DNA of 64,000 bases from Nocardia anocheti (GCF_029675105.1 NZ_JAQQFV010000011.1:62001-126000); one strand, 5' to 3'; shown: positions 37,385-46,554, counted from the stretch's first letter. The notes: generated from the sequence alone by a model not told the origin. Translations and numbers: made by a program.

Positions 37385-38654
37385 CTGCGGTCGCCTTCGT
37401 GTAGTTCGGATCGGCGGGCCACACCCGCGGATCGGGCCGGAAGCGGACCACCAGGTGACCGTCGTCGAGCTCGGCGCCCGCCACCGTGCAGCGGCGCAGC
37501 ACCGGTGCCAGGCGTACCCGGGTGCGCACCCCGTCGGCTCCCACGATCAGATCGTCCTCCACTCGGCCCAGCCGCAAGGTGCCGGGATCGACCACCGGCA
37601 GCCGCATCCGCATCGCGTACACGGAGTCGACTCCGGAGCCCGACTCCCATCGAACCATCGGTTCGCCCGAATCCGCGCTTCGAGCGTGCGGGCCGGGCAG
37701 CGTGTCGACCTCGTAGGAGAACGCCGAGAGCGCGTGGGTGCCCACGGGTTCGGTGCCCGCGTGCGGGGCGATCAGGATCGGCACGTCGGTGAGCTGCTCG
37801 TGCAGCCGCGCCACCACCTCGAGCTGTTCGGCGCGACGATTGAGATACCAGTGCACGGCCGGATGGGCGTGTTCGCCCGGTGGCGGTACCGCGGGCAGCA
37901 CCTTGTTGACCACCACCGCGTCCAACCGCAGGCCCAACAGCGCCGCGGCCGAGCGCACCCGCCGCGACTCGGCGACGGCCACCTGTTCGGGCCCGGTGAC
38001 CAGCCGGGCGCTGGTGCGCGACCGGTCGGCGAGCAGGTCGCGGACCTGGGTGACCGCCTTGACGATCCGTTCCACGGTGGCCGCCAGCACCGCCTTGCGC
38101 AGGTCGGGGCCGATGGCGCTCATGGTGCGCGCGTGCTTGGGCCAGATCCGCTCCAGATAGTTGAGCAGGGTGTCGGGCGCGGTGACGATGCGCAGCATGT
38201 CGGCCGAGGGCGGGCAGTCCACCACGACGACGTCCCAGTCGTCCTCCTCGGTGAACTGGGCGATCTCGACGAGCATGAGCAGCTCCTGCACGCCCGGCAG
38301 ACCGGTGAGTTCGGCGGGGTCCAGCGCGGCCAGGTCGACGCCGTGGTCGTGTCGACCGCCCTGCTCGAGCATCCGCACCACATCGCGGAAACGGTCCTCG
38401 AGCAGTGCGAGGGAGTCGATCTCGATGACCTCGAGTCCGGGCAGTACCCGGGTGACCCCCGCGACCGTGCCGGGATCGTGCGGGAAACGGAAGCCGAGCG
38501 CGTCACCGAGGGAATGGGCCTGGTCCAGCGAGGCGATCAGCACCCGCTGACCGGCCCGCGCGTAGCTCATCCCGCTCGCGCAGGCCAGGGTCGTCTTCCC
38601 GACGCCGCCCTTGCCGACGAACAACTCGACGCGGGTACCGCCCGGGGCGCTCAG
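37374..38654 (-). CDS. ArsA/GET3-like ATPase
   Basis: Protein of 426 aa. The deviant Walker A is LFVGKGGVGKTTLA, followed by LIASLDQAHSLGDALG (switch I), VVVVDCPPSADMLRIV (switch II) and the signature VVNKVLP. Members are dimeric ATPases for arsenite export or membrane-protein targeting. Here there are no arsenic genes, so a general role is more likely. The P-loop beta strand (VELFVGKGG) begins before the first TTG (38624). No ATG or GTG lies upstream in frame, and the only plausible start is CTG at 38654, overlapping the previous stop as CTGA. Confidence 0.8.
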   Translation of the reverse strand: MSAPGGTRVELFVGKGGVGKTTLACASGMSYARAGQRVLIASLDQAHSLGDALGFRFPHDPGTVAGVTRVLPGLEVIEIDSLALLEDRFRDVVRMLEQGGRHDHGVDLAALDPAELTGLPGVQELLMLVEIAQFTEEDDWDVVVVDCPPSADMLRIVTAPDTLLNYLERIWPKHARTMSAIGPDLRKAVLAATVERIVKAVTQVRDLLADRSRTSARLVTGPEQVAVAESRRVRSAAALLGLRLDAVVVNKVLPAVPPPGEHAHPAVHWYLNRRAEQLEVVARLHEQLTDVPILIAPHAGTEPVGTHALSAFSYEVDTLPGPHARSADSGEPMVRWESGSGVDSVYAMRMRLPVVDPGTLRLGRVEDDLIVGADGVRTRVRLAPVLRRCTVAGAELDDGHLVVRFRPDPRVWPADPNYTKATADDQ

Positions 38655-39088
38655 CCCTCGACTCGCTTCTTCAGTTCCTTCAGGGCCGTGTCGGTGATGA
38701 CCTTCTCGGCTTTGCGTTTGAACATGCCGATCATCGGGATGTTCAGGTCGACGGTGAGTTCGTAGACGACCTCGGTGCCGCCGTCGGGGAGTTCGCGCAG
38801 TTCGTAGCTGCCGTCCTGGGCCTTCTGCAGGTCGCCGTCGAGCAGCCGCCAGCTGACCGCGCGGCCGTCCGGGCGCCAGGTGTAGGTGAGCACGTAGGTG
38901 TCCTTGACGACGCCCGCGTCCAGGACGAACCGGGCGGTGGCCGCCCGGCCCTCGGCGTCACGGTCGAGCACCTCCACCGACTGCGCGGCGGCCACCCACT
39001 CCGGGTAGGACTCCAGATCGGCGATGACGTCCATCACCTGCTCCGGCGGCGCTTCGATGACGATCGATCGCTGGGTCCGGTCGGCCAT
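38651..39088 (-). CDS. SRPBCC (cyclase/dehydrase) protein
   Basis: Protein of 145 aa with a START/Bet v1-like ligand-binding fold: IVIEAPPEQVMDVIADLESYPEWVAAAQSVEVLDRD, then VVYELTVDLNIPMIGMFKRKAEKVITDTALKELKKRVEG. It matches the mycobacterial TB16.3 (Rv2185c) type by recalled synteny. It probably binds a hydrophobic ligand. Its stop overlaps the putative ArsA CTG start. Confidence 0.85.
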   Translation of the reverse strand: MADRTQRSIVIEAPPEQVMDVIADLESYPEWVAAAQSVEVLDRDAEGRAATARFVLDAGVVKDTYVLTYTWRPDGRAVSWRLLDGDLQKAQDGSYELRELPDGGTEVVYELTVDLNIPMIGMFKRKAEKVITDTALKELKKRVEG

Positions 39089-39115
39089 GACAGAACACAG
39101 TTCCTTTCGTGCTGA

Positions 39116-39505
39116 TCAGGACGCGGTCGCGTGCGCGGGCGCGACACCGGCGGGGCGACCGGCCTCGAGCCGGGCCTTCAGTTCGAACGACATGTCCTTG
39201 CCCGCGACGCGGCGGGCCCGGTTCGCGGCGGCCAGCGCCCGCGGGGCCAGCGACTCGGTGGGCTCGGCGTGCAGGAAGTAGTGCAGGATCGCGCCCTCGG
39301 GCACGGCTTCCAGCCACACCTCCATGGTGCCGGTCAGCGCGCCCGCCACGGTCCAGCGGATGCCCTTGTCGCCCCGGTCCTCGCGCACGTCGAGACGCAG
39401 GTCGGGCCACCAGCGACGCCAGTTGTTCGCGGCGGCGAGCACCTCGGCGATGTCGGCGGGCGGTGCGGCGAGGAAGGTCTGATCGGCGACCTGGATACTG
39501 CTCAC
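39116..39505 (-). CDS. SRPBCC polyketide cyclase-like protein
   Basis: Protein of 129 aa from GTG 39505 (VSSIQVADQTFLAAPP); an in-frame GTG at 39529 would add eight residues. The Bet v1-like pattern is ADIAEVLAAANNWRRWWPDLRLDVREDRG and GTMEVWLEAVPEGAILHYFLHAEP. It is paired with a second SRPBCC gene 27 bp downstream, as in M. tuberculosis Rv2185c-Rv2186c by recall. The ligand is unknown. Confidence 0.8.
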   Translation of the reverse strand: MSSIQVADQTFLAAPPADIAEVLAAANNWRRWWPDLRLDVREDRGDKGIRWTVAGALTGTMEVWLEAVPEGAILHYFLHAEPTESLAPRALAAANRARRVAGKDMSFELKARLEAGRPAGVAPAHATAS

Positions 39506-39548
39506 CTCGCTGAGCGTAGTGGACGCCACACCGGTGCGGGCCGGGGTG

Positions 39549-40676
39549 TCACCGCAGCAGCTCCCGTAGACGGGCGCCCTGACGGTCCCAGTGCCAGTTC
39601 CGCTCCACCCACGCGCGACCCTCGGCGCCCATGGCGGCGGCCCGGTCGCGGTCGGTGAGCAGCTCGACCAGCGCCTCGGTGAGTCGCTGCACCGAGCGGC
39701 CGGGCACCACCATGCCGGTCTCGCCCTCGCGCACGGTCTCCGGGGCGCCCCCGGAATCGCCCGCCACCACCGGGACTCCGGTCGCGGAGGCCTCCAGGAA
39801 GACGATGCCCAGGCCCTCCACGTCCAGCCCGGCGCCGCGGGTGCGGCACGGCATGGCGAACACGTCGGCGAGGGTGTGGTGGGCGGCCAGCTCGCCCGAG
39901 GGCACCCGACCGGTGAACACGACGCTGTCGCTCACCCCGAGCGCCTCGGCCAGCCCGCGCAGCCGCGGCTCGTAGGGGCCGCCGCCCGCGATGACCAGCA
40001 CCGCGCCGTCGACCCGCTGGCGGATCTCGGTCATGGCCACGATCAGCATGTCCTGGCCCTTGCGTGGCACCAGCCGCGACAGGCACAGCACGGTCGGGCG
40101 GTCACCGAGGCCGTAGCGGGCCCGCAGCTCGGCGCGCGCGGCCGGGTCGGGCCGGAACTCGGCCGGGTCGACGCCGGGCGGCAGGTACTCGAGCGCGGCG
40201 CGCGGGCCGAACGCCGAGGCGAAGCGGCCGCGGGTGTATTTGCTGACGTAGGTCACCACATCGGTGTGCTCGCCGATCGAGCGCAGCACCTGGCGCGCGC
40301 CCGGCAGCATCGACCAGCCCACCTCGTGGCCGTGGGTACTGGCCAGGATGCGGTCGGCGCCCGCGCGGCGCAGCATCGGTGACATCACCGCCAGCGGGGC
40401 CGCGGCGCCGAACCAGACGGTGTCGCACTCGTGCTCGCGCAGCAGCGCGCTCGCCCGCCGGATGACCGCCGGGGTGGGCAGCATGAGCGTCGTCGGGTGG
40501 CGGACCACCCGGAACTTCTGGGCGGCGTCGAACTTCTCGTGGCTGTCGCCGCGCCAGCGCGGGGCGTAGACCACCAGGTCCTCGGGGGGTAGCTGATTGG
40601 CCAGCGCCTGGAGATAGGACTGGATTCCACCCGGCCTAGGCGGGAAATCGTTGGTAACCAGCAGAGTTCGGGCCAT
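39549..40676 (-). CDS. pimB: phosphatidylinositol mannosyltransferase PimB (GT4)
   Basis: Adds the second mannose to phosphatidylinositol monomannoside from GDP-mannose at the cytoplasmic face. The protein is 375 aa with a GT-B fold: LLVTNDFPPRPGGIQSYLQAL, STHGHEVGW, VSKYTRGRF, LCLSRLVPRKGQDMLI and EGLGIVFLEASATGVPVVAGDSGGAPETV (GT4 E-x7-E motif). The position next to SRPBCC/ArsA/acyltransferase genes agrees with mycobacterial Rv2188c (recalled). It is an essential step toward PIM and lipoarabinomannan. Confidence 0.9.
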   Translation of the reverse strand: MARTLLVTNDFPPRPGGIQSYLQALANQLPPEDLVVYAPRWRGDSHEKFDAAQKFRVVRHPTTLMLPTPAVIRRASALLREHECDTVWFGAAAPLAVMSPMLRRAGADRILASTHGHEVGWSMLPGARQVLRSIGEHTDVVTYVSKYTRGRFASAFGPRAALEYLPPGVDPAEFRPDPAARAELRARYGLGDRPTVLCLSRLVPRKGQDMLIVAMTEIRQRVDGAVLVIAGGGPYEPRLRGLAEALGVSDSVVFTGRVPSGELAAHHTLADVFAMPCRTRGAGLDVEGLGIVFLEASATGVPVVAGDSGGAPETVREGETGMVVPGRSVQRLTEALVELLTDRDRAAAMGAEGRAWVERNWHWDRQGARLRELLR

Positions 40677-40724
40677 AAGTGAACAACCTAGTCGGTGAGT
40701 GTCACGGTGTGACTCGCGCAGGGG

Positions 40725-41735
40725 TCAGACGGCACGGGCCCGCAGCCAGGCGCGCCAGCCGTCGAGCAGTTCCGAGCGGGAGACGCCGAGCACGGCGGTG
40801 AACGCGGCGTCCTGCGCCTGGGCGGACTGCGGACCGCCCGCGAGTCGTTGGTACAGGGTGGTGAGGCGGTCGGTGCCGAAGCGGTCGGCCAGGAACGCGC
40901 AGGTGCTCCAGGCGGCCTCGTAGGCGTAGGGCGCGTCGGTGCCGGTGAACGCGGCGTCGGCGAGCAGGTCGGTGGGCAGAGTGTTCGCGCGGAGTCGGGT
41001 GGTGAGGGTGGGCGCGATCTGGGAGAAGGTGTTGCCCTGGTCGCGCTGGGCGACGAATTCGGCGTAGCCCTCCAGCAGCCACTGCGGGGCGCCGTCGGCG
41101 GTGACGGCCCTGGTCGCGACATGGGTGAGCTCGTGGCGCAGCAGTGTGGCCAAGCCCTCGTCGCCGACGCGGCGGCGCGCGTCGGGGTTGAACACGATGC
41201 GCTGATCGGTGGGCCGGGTGCCCGGCGGATAGGAGCCGGTCAGCGAGACCGCGGCCACGTCGGCGGCGGCCGGGGCACCCGCCCTACGGGTGAGCGCGGT
41301 GAACTCGGCGGGCGAACCGGCGACCACGATCACCGGGGCCCGGTTCCAGTCGGTACCCCACACATCGCTCACGGCGTCGATCGCGGGCGCGAGGTCGCGT
41401 TCGAGGGCGGCGAGGTCGGCGCGGTGCCCGTCGTGGGCGACCAGCAGCGCGTCGGGGGAGCCCTCGACGGCGACGCGGCGCACCAGGATCGGGCCGAAGG
41501 GCTGGAGCTCCCGGCGGACCGGGGTCAGGCGTGGATCGTCGATGCCCTCGGTGGTGTCGAGCACCTCGGCCTCGTCGGTGGCCAGCTGGAGCGGACCCGC
41601 GTTACGCGGCACCAGCACCAGGGCGACGCAGGCGCCGGTCAACAGGGTGATCGAGGCCAGGGCCAGGCAGAATTCGAGGCGGCCGTTGGCCGAGAGCCAG
41701 GAGCGCAGGCCGGGGCGGCGGGACGGTTCGGTCAC
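40725..41735 (-). CDS. membrane-anchored zinc metallopeptidase (peptidase MA-like)
   Basis: Protein of 336 aa from GTG 41735. One N-terminal transmembrane helix (LEFCLALASITLLTGACVALVLV, about 20-42) is followed by an extracytoplasmic domain with the zinc motif HELTH and downstream glutamate in WLLEGYAEFVA. This arrangement matches the gluzincin peptidase MA-like family. VVAGSPAEFTALTRRAG and NPDARRRVGDEGL precede the motif. It follows the RipA-like gene by 7 bp and is probably cotranscribed. The substrate is unknown. Confidence 0.8.
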   Translation of the reverse strand: MTEPSRRPGLRSWLSANGRLEFCLALASITLLTGACVALVLVPRNAGPLQLATDEAEVLDTTEGIDDPRLTPVRRELQPFGPILVRRVAVEGSPDALLVAHDGHRADLAALERDLAPAIDAVSDVWGTDWNRAPVIVVAGSPAEFTALTRRAGAPAAADVAAVSLTGSYPPGTRPTDQRIVFNPDARRRVGDEGLATLLRHELTHVATRAVTADGAPQWLLEGYAEFVAQRDQGNTFSQIAPTLTTRLRANTLPTDLLADAAFTGTDAPYAYEAAWSTCAFLADRFGTDRLTTLYQRLAGGPQSAQAQDAAFTAVLGVSRSELLDGWRAWLRARAV

Positions 41736-41742
41736 CGGCGGC

Positions 41743-42807
41743 TCAGTATCGCCGGGCCGAGTGGTACGGGGTGGTGTCGATCGGGGCCACGGCGACGGGC
41801 ACACCGAAGGTGGAGGCGTGCACCATCATTCCGTTGCCCGCGTAGATCCCGACGTGGGAGATGTCGGGATAGAACAGCACCACGTCGCCGGGCTGCAGAT
41901 CGTCGCGCGAGACCGGGGTGCCGAAGTTCGCCTGCTGGGAACTTGTGCGCGGCACATCCTTGCCGACCTGCTTGAACGCCCACTGCACGAGCCCGGAGCA
42001 GTCGAACTGGTCGGGGCCGGTGGCGCCCCAGACATAGGGATCGCCGATCCGGGTGAGCGCGGCGGCCAGCGCGCTGGTGCCGCTGCCCGGGACCAGACCC
42101 GCCAGCAGCGAGTCGCGGTCGAAACCGGGCGGGAACGGCGAACCGGCCAGGGTGGACTTGTCGTGGGCCGACAGCGCGCCCCAGGCCTGCACGACCTCGG
42201 TGGTGGCGGTGCTCAGCTCGCGGAGTTTGCGGTCGACATCGGCGCGCACGGCCTCGGCGGCCTGGGTGGCGGTGTGCGCGGCGTCGGCGGCGGTGCGGGC
42301 GACGGTCTCGGCGGCGGTCGCCGAATCGGCGGCCTTCTTGAATTCGCGGACCTGGTCGGCGGTCTGCTGGGCGATCACGTCCAGCGTCGACATCTTGTCC
42401 AGCAGCTGCTGGGGCGAATTGCTCGACAGCACCGCGAACATGCGGTCGGTGCGCGCGCCGGTGTAGGTGGCGATCGCGGTGCGATCGATCATCGGCTGGA
42501 ACTTGCGCACTTCCGCGCGGGCCGCGTCGGCGACGGCGGTGGCGGCGCCCAGTTGGGCGTCGGCCCCCTGCTGGACCGCGAGCTTGGCGTCCAGATCGGT
42601 CTGGGCGTTGAGCGCGGCCTGATTGAGTTGCTCCGCCTGCCGCGACAGCTCGATCATCCGGGCGATCGCGTCGGTGGCGGTGGCGGGCATGGCCACCGGA
42701 TCGGCGACCGAGGGGCCCGCGGTGTAGGCGGCGCACACCACGATCGCGCCGGACAGGACTGCGGCGAAACCACGCGCCAGGCGTGAATCGCGGTGGTGTG
42801 CCGTCAC
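41743..42807 (-). CDS. NlpC/P60 peptidoglycan endopeptidase, RipA-like
   Basis: Protein of 354 aa. A signal peptide (about 12-36) precedes a long helical coiled-coil domain (about 45-215; LSRQAEQLNQAALNAQTDLDAKLAVQQ). The C-terminal NlpC/P60 domain has catalytic Cys in FDCSGLVQWAF, His in ISHVGIYAGNG and a third polar residue around MMVHAST. It cleaves the D-Glu-mesoDAP bond in septal peptidoglycan. The coiled-coil plus NlpC layout matches RipA/Rv2190c-type hydrolases, where the helical part inhibits or localises. GTG start at 42807. An 11-bp-period direct repeat lies 77 bp upstream. Confidence 0.9.
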   Translation of the reverse strand: MTAHHRDSRLARGFAAVLSGAIVVCAAYTAGPSVADPVAMPATATDAIARMIELSRQAEQLNQAALNAQTDLDAKLAVQQGADAQLGAATAVADAARAEVRKFQPMIDRTAIATYTGARTDRMFAVLSSNSPQQLLDKMSTLDVIAQQTADQVREFKKAADSATAAETVARTAADAAHTATQAAEAVRADVDRKLRELSTATTEVVQAWGALSAHDKSTLAGSPFPPGFDRDSLLAGLVPGSGTSALAAALTRIGDPYVWGATGPDQFDCSGLVQWAFKQVGKDVPRTSSQQANFGTPVSRDDLQPGDVVLFYPDISHVGIYAGNGMMVHASTFGVPVAVAPIDTTPYHSARRY

Positions 42808-42883
42808 TGTGCCCCGTGCCCCGTTCTGTCGATATGTCTCGCTGCCGCGCTTTACCCGAGCTCGATCGCCGCGTCTGCCACGA

Positions 42884-42904
42884 AGGTCTCGATCAGGTTA
42901 CGGA
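42884..42904 (-). promoter_or_regulatory. direct-repeat box shared by both NlpC/P60 genes (copy 1)
   Basis: On the + strand AGGTCTCGAT begins at 42884 and AGGTTACGGA at 42895, an 11-bp period. Nearly the same 21-bp sequence precedes the other NlpC/P60 gene. Confidence 0.6.
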
Positions 42905-42985
42905 ACGGCGTGTGCCCGTGTCCAGTAGGGCACGGAGGAGTCACGGTGCGCCCTTCCCCGCGAACAGCGCACCGTGTTCCACCGA

Positions 42986-43555
42986 TCAGAAGCGGCGCGC
43001 GCCCGCGAACGGCATCGAGGAGATCGGCGCCAGCTGCACCGGGGTGCCCGAGGTGGAGGCGTGCACGACATTGCCGTCACCCGCGTACAGGCCCGAGTGG
43101 CCGCCGCCGTAGAACGACACCAGGTCGCCGGGCTGCAGGTCGTCGAAGGAGACCGGGATGCCCGCGCCGAGCTGGGCGTCGCTGGTGCGCGGCACGTCGA
43201 CACCGGCCTGCGCGTAGGACCACTGGACCAGACCCGAGCAGTCGAAGGCGTTCGGGCCCGCGGCGCCGTAGACGTAGGGGGAGCCGATCTTGCTCATCGC
43301 CGCGTCGAGGGCGATGTCGGCGGCGGTGGCGCGCGGCGCGGTGAAGGTCTGCGGCGCGCCCGGGGTCTCGATGCCGGGGATACCCTGCGGCAGCGGGATC
43401 TCGTTGGGCACCTCGAAGGTGCCGATGCCGGGCACGGTGACGGGCGTCGCCGACGCGGGAGCGGCCGGCAGGAGGAACGCGCCGATGGTGGCAGCGCCGA
43501 CGGCTCCGGCGGCAACGGCACGCTGCGCCTGACGCTTGACGGTGTTGGTCGCCAT
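42986..43555 (-). CDS. secreted NlpC/P60 endopeptidase, short form
   Basis: Protein of 189 aa. The signal peptide (RAVAAGAVGAATIGAFLLPAAPASA) is followed by a Pro-rich linker. The NlpC/P60 domain starts at about residue 85 with catalytic motifs AFDCSGLVQWSYAQAG, GHSGLYAGDGNVVHAST and terminal PFAGARRF. It lacks the coiled-coil domain of its neighbour and resembles RipB/RipD-type small hydrolases. Start ATG 43555; GGAAG lies about 11 bases upstream. Confidence 0.88.
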   Translation of the reverse strand: MATNTVKRQAQRAVAAGAVGAATIGAFLLPAAPASATPVTVPGIGTFEVPNEIPLPQGIPGIETPGAPQTFTAPRATAADIALDAAMSKIGSPYVYGAAGPNAFDCSGLVQWSYAQAGVDVPRTSDAQLGAGIPVSFDDLQPGDLVSFYGGGHSGLYAGDGNVVHASTSGTPVQLAPISSMPFAGARRF

Positions 43556-44220
43556 GATGCGGGTACTTCCAATCTGCCCCACGACGCCGGGTCCGTATGA
43601 CTCGGCGGGCTTCATCGCGCTGCGGTCGTTTCCGATGCGGCGGACTCCGTGAGGTCTCGAAAAGGTTACGAAGACATCACGGTGGTTTGTAAAGTCGGAC
43701 AACCGTCCGCATCGGGTTTCCGGCCGAATGGGCGCGGAATGCCTGCGAGCTGCGTCACACCGATCACGAAAAGATAACGCCGGGTCGTTTCGCGCGAGTT
43801 TCCCGACTGCTACCCGGCGCGTCGAAGCCCCTCGTTGGCGGCCGATCGAGGGCCCTCGGAGGCGGAAGTGCCAGGTCGCCGGTGATCGATGACGGACATG
43901 ACACCTGATTGGCGGTGCGTCAACACCTCGGGCGTGCCGGGCCGGTCAGCGTGCCGGGAGTGGTAACCCCGCTTATCCGATTGTTCCGGCCTCGGTGATG
44001 TGATTATCGGCAAACTGTGAGCCCGGTCGCATTCGTCGATGTGCGCGGTCATTTTGTTCGCATCGGAACGAAACCCTCACCGCGAAATGCCGGATCGCGG
44101 TCCGCCGGTTCCGGCATCGTGCCTGGTCGCGCGAGATCGGGTGGACGCGTTCGCGCTGGCGGGAAAAACGTTGCGGCGGTTAGGGTACGACCGGAAGATC
44201 GCAGTTCGAAGGGGGAAACG
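43556..44220. other. divergent intergenic region between NlpC/P60 and AAA+ genes
   Basis: 665 bp without a gene I can support. It contains the direct-repeat box at 43652-43672 (minus-strand promoter), a possible -10 (TAGGGT, about 44182) and the strong ribosome binding site GAAGGGGG (44208-44215) of the AAA+ gene. No riboswitch core was recognised. Confidence 0.6.
43652..43672 (-). promoter_or_regulatory. direct-repeat box shared by both NlpC/P60 genes (copy 2)
   Basis: On the + strand AGGTCTCGAA begins at 43652 and AGGTTACGAA at 43663, an 11-bp period. It matches copy 1 at 18 of 21 positions and lies 97 bp upstream of its gene. Confidence 0.6.
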
Positions 44221-45453
44221 GTGGCTGACGACCAGGTACTCACCGACATGCTCACCATGCTCGACCGCAGTCCGGGGGTGCTCGCGGTGCGCGTGTGCGT
44301 CATCGAGCTGCTCCTCGAGCGGGGACGCTACGCGGACGGCTTGGCGCACTGCGGTATCGCGCTGGCCGCCGAGCCGGGGAACGCGCAGGTCCTGGCCCTG
44401 ATGACCCGCTGCACCACGGCGCTGTCGGGCACGCCGACCACACCGGTGGTCTCCGTGCCGTCGGCTCCGGCGACCGGTTTCGACTGGGCCGCCGCCGAGG
44501 ATCAGGTCGGCGACATCATCGCCCCCGCCTTCGTCGACGACGCGCCCGCCGAGTTCGTCACCGACGAGGACGCCGCCACCGTCGAACGCCCCGCGCTACG
44601 CCTGGCCGACGTCGGCGGCATGACCGAGGTGAAGCGGCAACTCGACCTCACCCTGTTCGGCCCGCTGCGCAACCCGGAACTCGCCGCCGCCTTCGGCACC
44701 TCCGCGCGCGGCGGCCTGCTGCTCTACGGCCCGCCCGGCTGCGGCAAGACCTTCCTCGCCTCGGCGGTGGCCGGTGAACTCGGCGCCAACTTCTATCCGA
44801 TCGAGATCACCGACATCCTCGACATCTACACCGGCGCCAGCGAGCGCAATGTGCACAGCATCTTCGAGATGGCCCGTCGCAACGCCCCGTGCGTGCTGTT
44901 CCTCGACGAGATCGACGCCCTGGGCCACAAGCGCAGCCAGATGCAGGCGTCCTCGACCATGCGCACCGTGGTCAACCAGCTGCTCACCGAACTGGATTCG
45001 GCCACCCGGGGCAACGAGGGCGTCTTCGTCCTCGGCGCCACCAACCACCCGTGGGACGTCGACGTCGCCCTGCGCAGGCCGGGCCGCTTCGACCGGATGA
45101 TCTTCGTCGGCCTGCCCGACGCCGCCGCGCGCCAGGCGATCCTGCGCTACCACCTGCGCGAGCGCCCGGTGGCGGGCATCGACCTCGCGGCGCTGGCCGC
45201 GCGCACCGAGGGCCTGTCGGGCGCCGACCTCGCCCACGTGTGCACCGCGGCCACCCAGGCGGCCATGGCCGACTCGGTCCGCACCGGCCAGGTCCGCCCG
45301 ATCGGCATGGCCGACCTCGACGCGACCCTGGCCCAGGTACGTCCCAGCACCGGCGCCTGGTTCGAATCCGCCCGCAATGTGGTGGAGTTCGCCAACGGCG
45401 ACGGCAGCTATGACGACCTCGCCCGCTACCTGCAGAGCAGGAAGCGGCGCTGA
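44221..45453 (+). CDS. AAA+ ATPase with N-terminal TPR-like segment
   Basis: Protein of 410 aa from GTG 44221, after GAAGGGGG. Residues 1-60 form TPR-like helices (VLAVRVCVIELLLERGRYADGLAHCGIAL). A linker is followed by a classical AAA module: DVGGMTEVKRQL, Walker A GPPGCGKT, Walker B VLFLDEIDAL, sensor 1 VLGATNHPWDVD, Arg fingers RRPGRFDR and the lid GLSGADLAHVCTAATQAAM. It resembles FtsH/p97-type AAA domains but has no protease domain or transmembrane helix. Its stop overlaps the next gene as CTGA. It may remodel a partner bound by the adjacent TPR protein (inference). Confidence 0.82.
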   Translation: MADDQVLTDMLTMLDRSPGVLAVRVCVIELLLERGRYADGLAHCGIALAAEPGNAQVLALMTRCTTALSGTPTTPVVSVPSAPATGFDWAAAEDQVGDIIAPAFVDDAPAEFVTDEDAATVERPALRLADVGGMTEVKRQLDLTLFGPLRNPELAAAFGTSARGGLLLYGPPGCGKTFLASAVAGELGANFYPIEITDILDIYTGASERNVHSIFEMARRNAPCVLFLDEIDALGHKRSQMQASSTMRTVVNQLLTELDSATRGNEGVFVLGATNHPWDVDVALRRPGRFDRMIFVGLPDAAARQAILRYHLRERPVAGIDLAALAARTEGLSGADLAHVCTAATQAAMADSVRTGQVRPIGMADLDATLAQVRPSTGAWFESARNVVEFANGDGSYDDLARYLQSRKRR

Positions 45454-46496
45454 GCCCCACGGAGGCGGCGGCCGGGCCGGACCGGATCGCCCGCGCCGAA
45501 GTCCTGATCCGACTCGGTCGCTACGAGGCCGCGCTGGCCGAACTCGCCGCGCGGTTGGGCGCCGAGCCGGACGACAGCACCGCCCACGCGTATGTGTCCT
45601 ATGCCCTGCTGCGTGCGGACCGGGCCGACGAGGCGGGCGCGTCGGCGCGCACCGCCCTGCGTCTGCAGCCGGACAATCTGTTCGCCTGGAAGCTGATCGT
45701 GCTCTCCGAGCAGGCGCTGTGGCGCGCGTGCGATCCCGGTTTCGCCGACATCCGGCTCGAGCACCACGAGGCCGCGCTCGCTGCCGCCGACCGCTGCGTC
45801 GAGCTGGATCCCTGGTCGCCGGAGTGTCATCGGCTGCGCGCCCAGGCGCTGACGCACTACGACCGCGCCGCCGCGCTGGGCGCGATCGACACCGCCCTCG
45901 AACTCGATCCCACCGATCCGGATCTGCACGTGGTGCGGGGCCGGGCGCTGTGCGCGGACACCGACGCGCTCTCCCCGCGCGGCGACGCGGCCCGCGCGGC
46001 CTTCACCGAGGCCCTGCGGCTGGACCCGATGCACGCCGAGGCGCTGTACTACCTCGGCTGTCACGAGGCGGCGCGGGCACACTGGGAACCGGCGCGCGCA
46101 CGGCTGCGCCGCTGCGCCGAACTCGAACCCGCCTTCGGCCCGGCGGTGCGCGAGATGCTGGCGCGGATCGCGTCCTCCTCCGACGCGGCGACCGCCGATC
46201 GGCCCGACTGGCGCGCGGAATATCTCGACCCGCCGCGGTCGCACCGGGGTGTCTGGGGCGTGGCCGCGTTCGTGGCGGTGCTGATCCTGATCGCGGCGGG
46301 CGCGCTGTCGAAGCCGCAGGCCACCGACGCGCCCTCGGACCGCCGCTACACGCGCACGTCGGACCACATCGACCTGCGCTACCCCGGTGTCCTGCCCACC
46401 TTCGCGCCACCGCTGACCTGGCACCGGGACAGGCCGCCGCCCGGATTGCCCAGCGGTTTCCCGACATTGCGGCGACCACCACCGACCGCGCGCTGA
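45450..46496 (+). CDS. TPR protein with C-terminal membrane anchor
   Basis: Protein of 348 aa if started at CTG 45450. TPR pairs cover residues 12-250, e.g. [45 protein letters not shown] and [20 protein letters not shown]. One transmembrane helix ([20 protein letters not shown]) lies near residue 275. A Pro-rich tail follows. There is no ATG, GTG or TTG between the in-frame stop at 45411 and TTG 45555, yet TPR-like coding begins before that TTG. CTG with AGGAAG upstream, overlapping the AAA+ stop, is the best start. Confidence 0.72.
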   Translation: MSPTEAAAGPDRIARAEVLIRLGRYEAALAELAARLGAEPDDSTAHAYVSYALLRADRADEAGASARTALRLQPDNLFAWKLIVLSEQALWRACDPGFADIRLEHHEAALAAADRCVELDPWSPECHRLRAQALTHYDRAAALGAIDTALELDPTDPDLHVVRGRALCADTDALSPRGDAARAAFTEALRLDPMHAEALYYLGCHEAARAHWEPARARLRRCAELEPAFGPAVREMLARIASSSDAATADRPDWRAEYLDPPRSHRGVWGVAAFVAVLILIAAGALSKPQATDAPSDRRYTRTSDHIDLRYPGVLPTFAPPLTWHRDRPPPGLPSGFPTLRRPPPTAR

Positions 46497-46541
46497 GCCG
46501 ACCCGGGCCTCGGGCGGGCCGAAGTTGTCGGACCGTCGTCC

Positions 46542-46547
46542 TACGCT
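46542..46547 (+). promoter_or_regulatory. -10 box of leaderless nuclease gene
   Basis: TACGCT lies seven bases before GTG 46555, with no ribosome binding site. Confidence 0.5.
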
Positions 46548-46554
46548 GCCGAGC

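Noticed and set aside
43810-44052. 80-codon minus-strand open frame
   Set aside because: No ribosome binding site, no motif and atypical composition; it lies in a promoter region.
43556-44220. c-di-AMP (ydaO-type) riboswitch upstream of the NlpC/P60 gene
   Set aside because: Actinobacterial hydrolase genes often carry one, but only about 97 bp separate the putative regulator box from the start and I see no conserved core.
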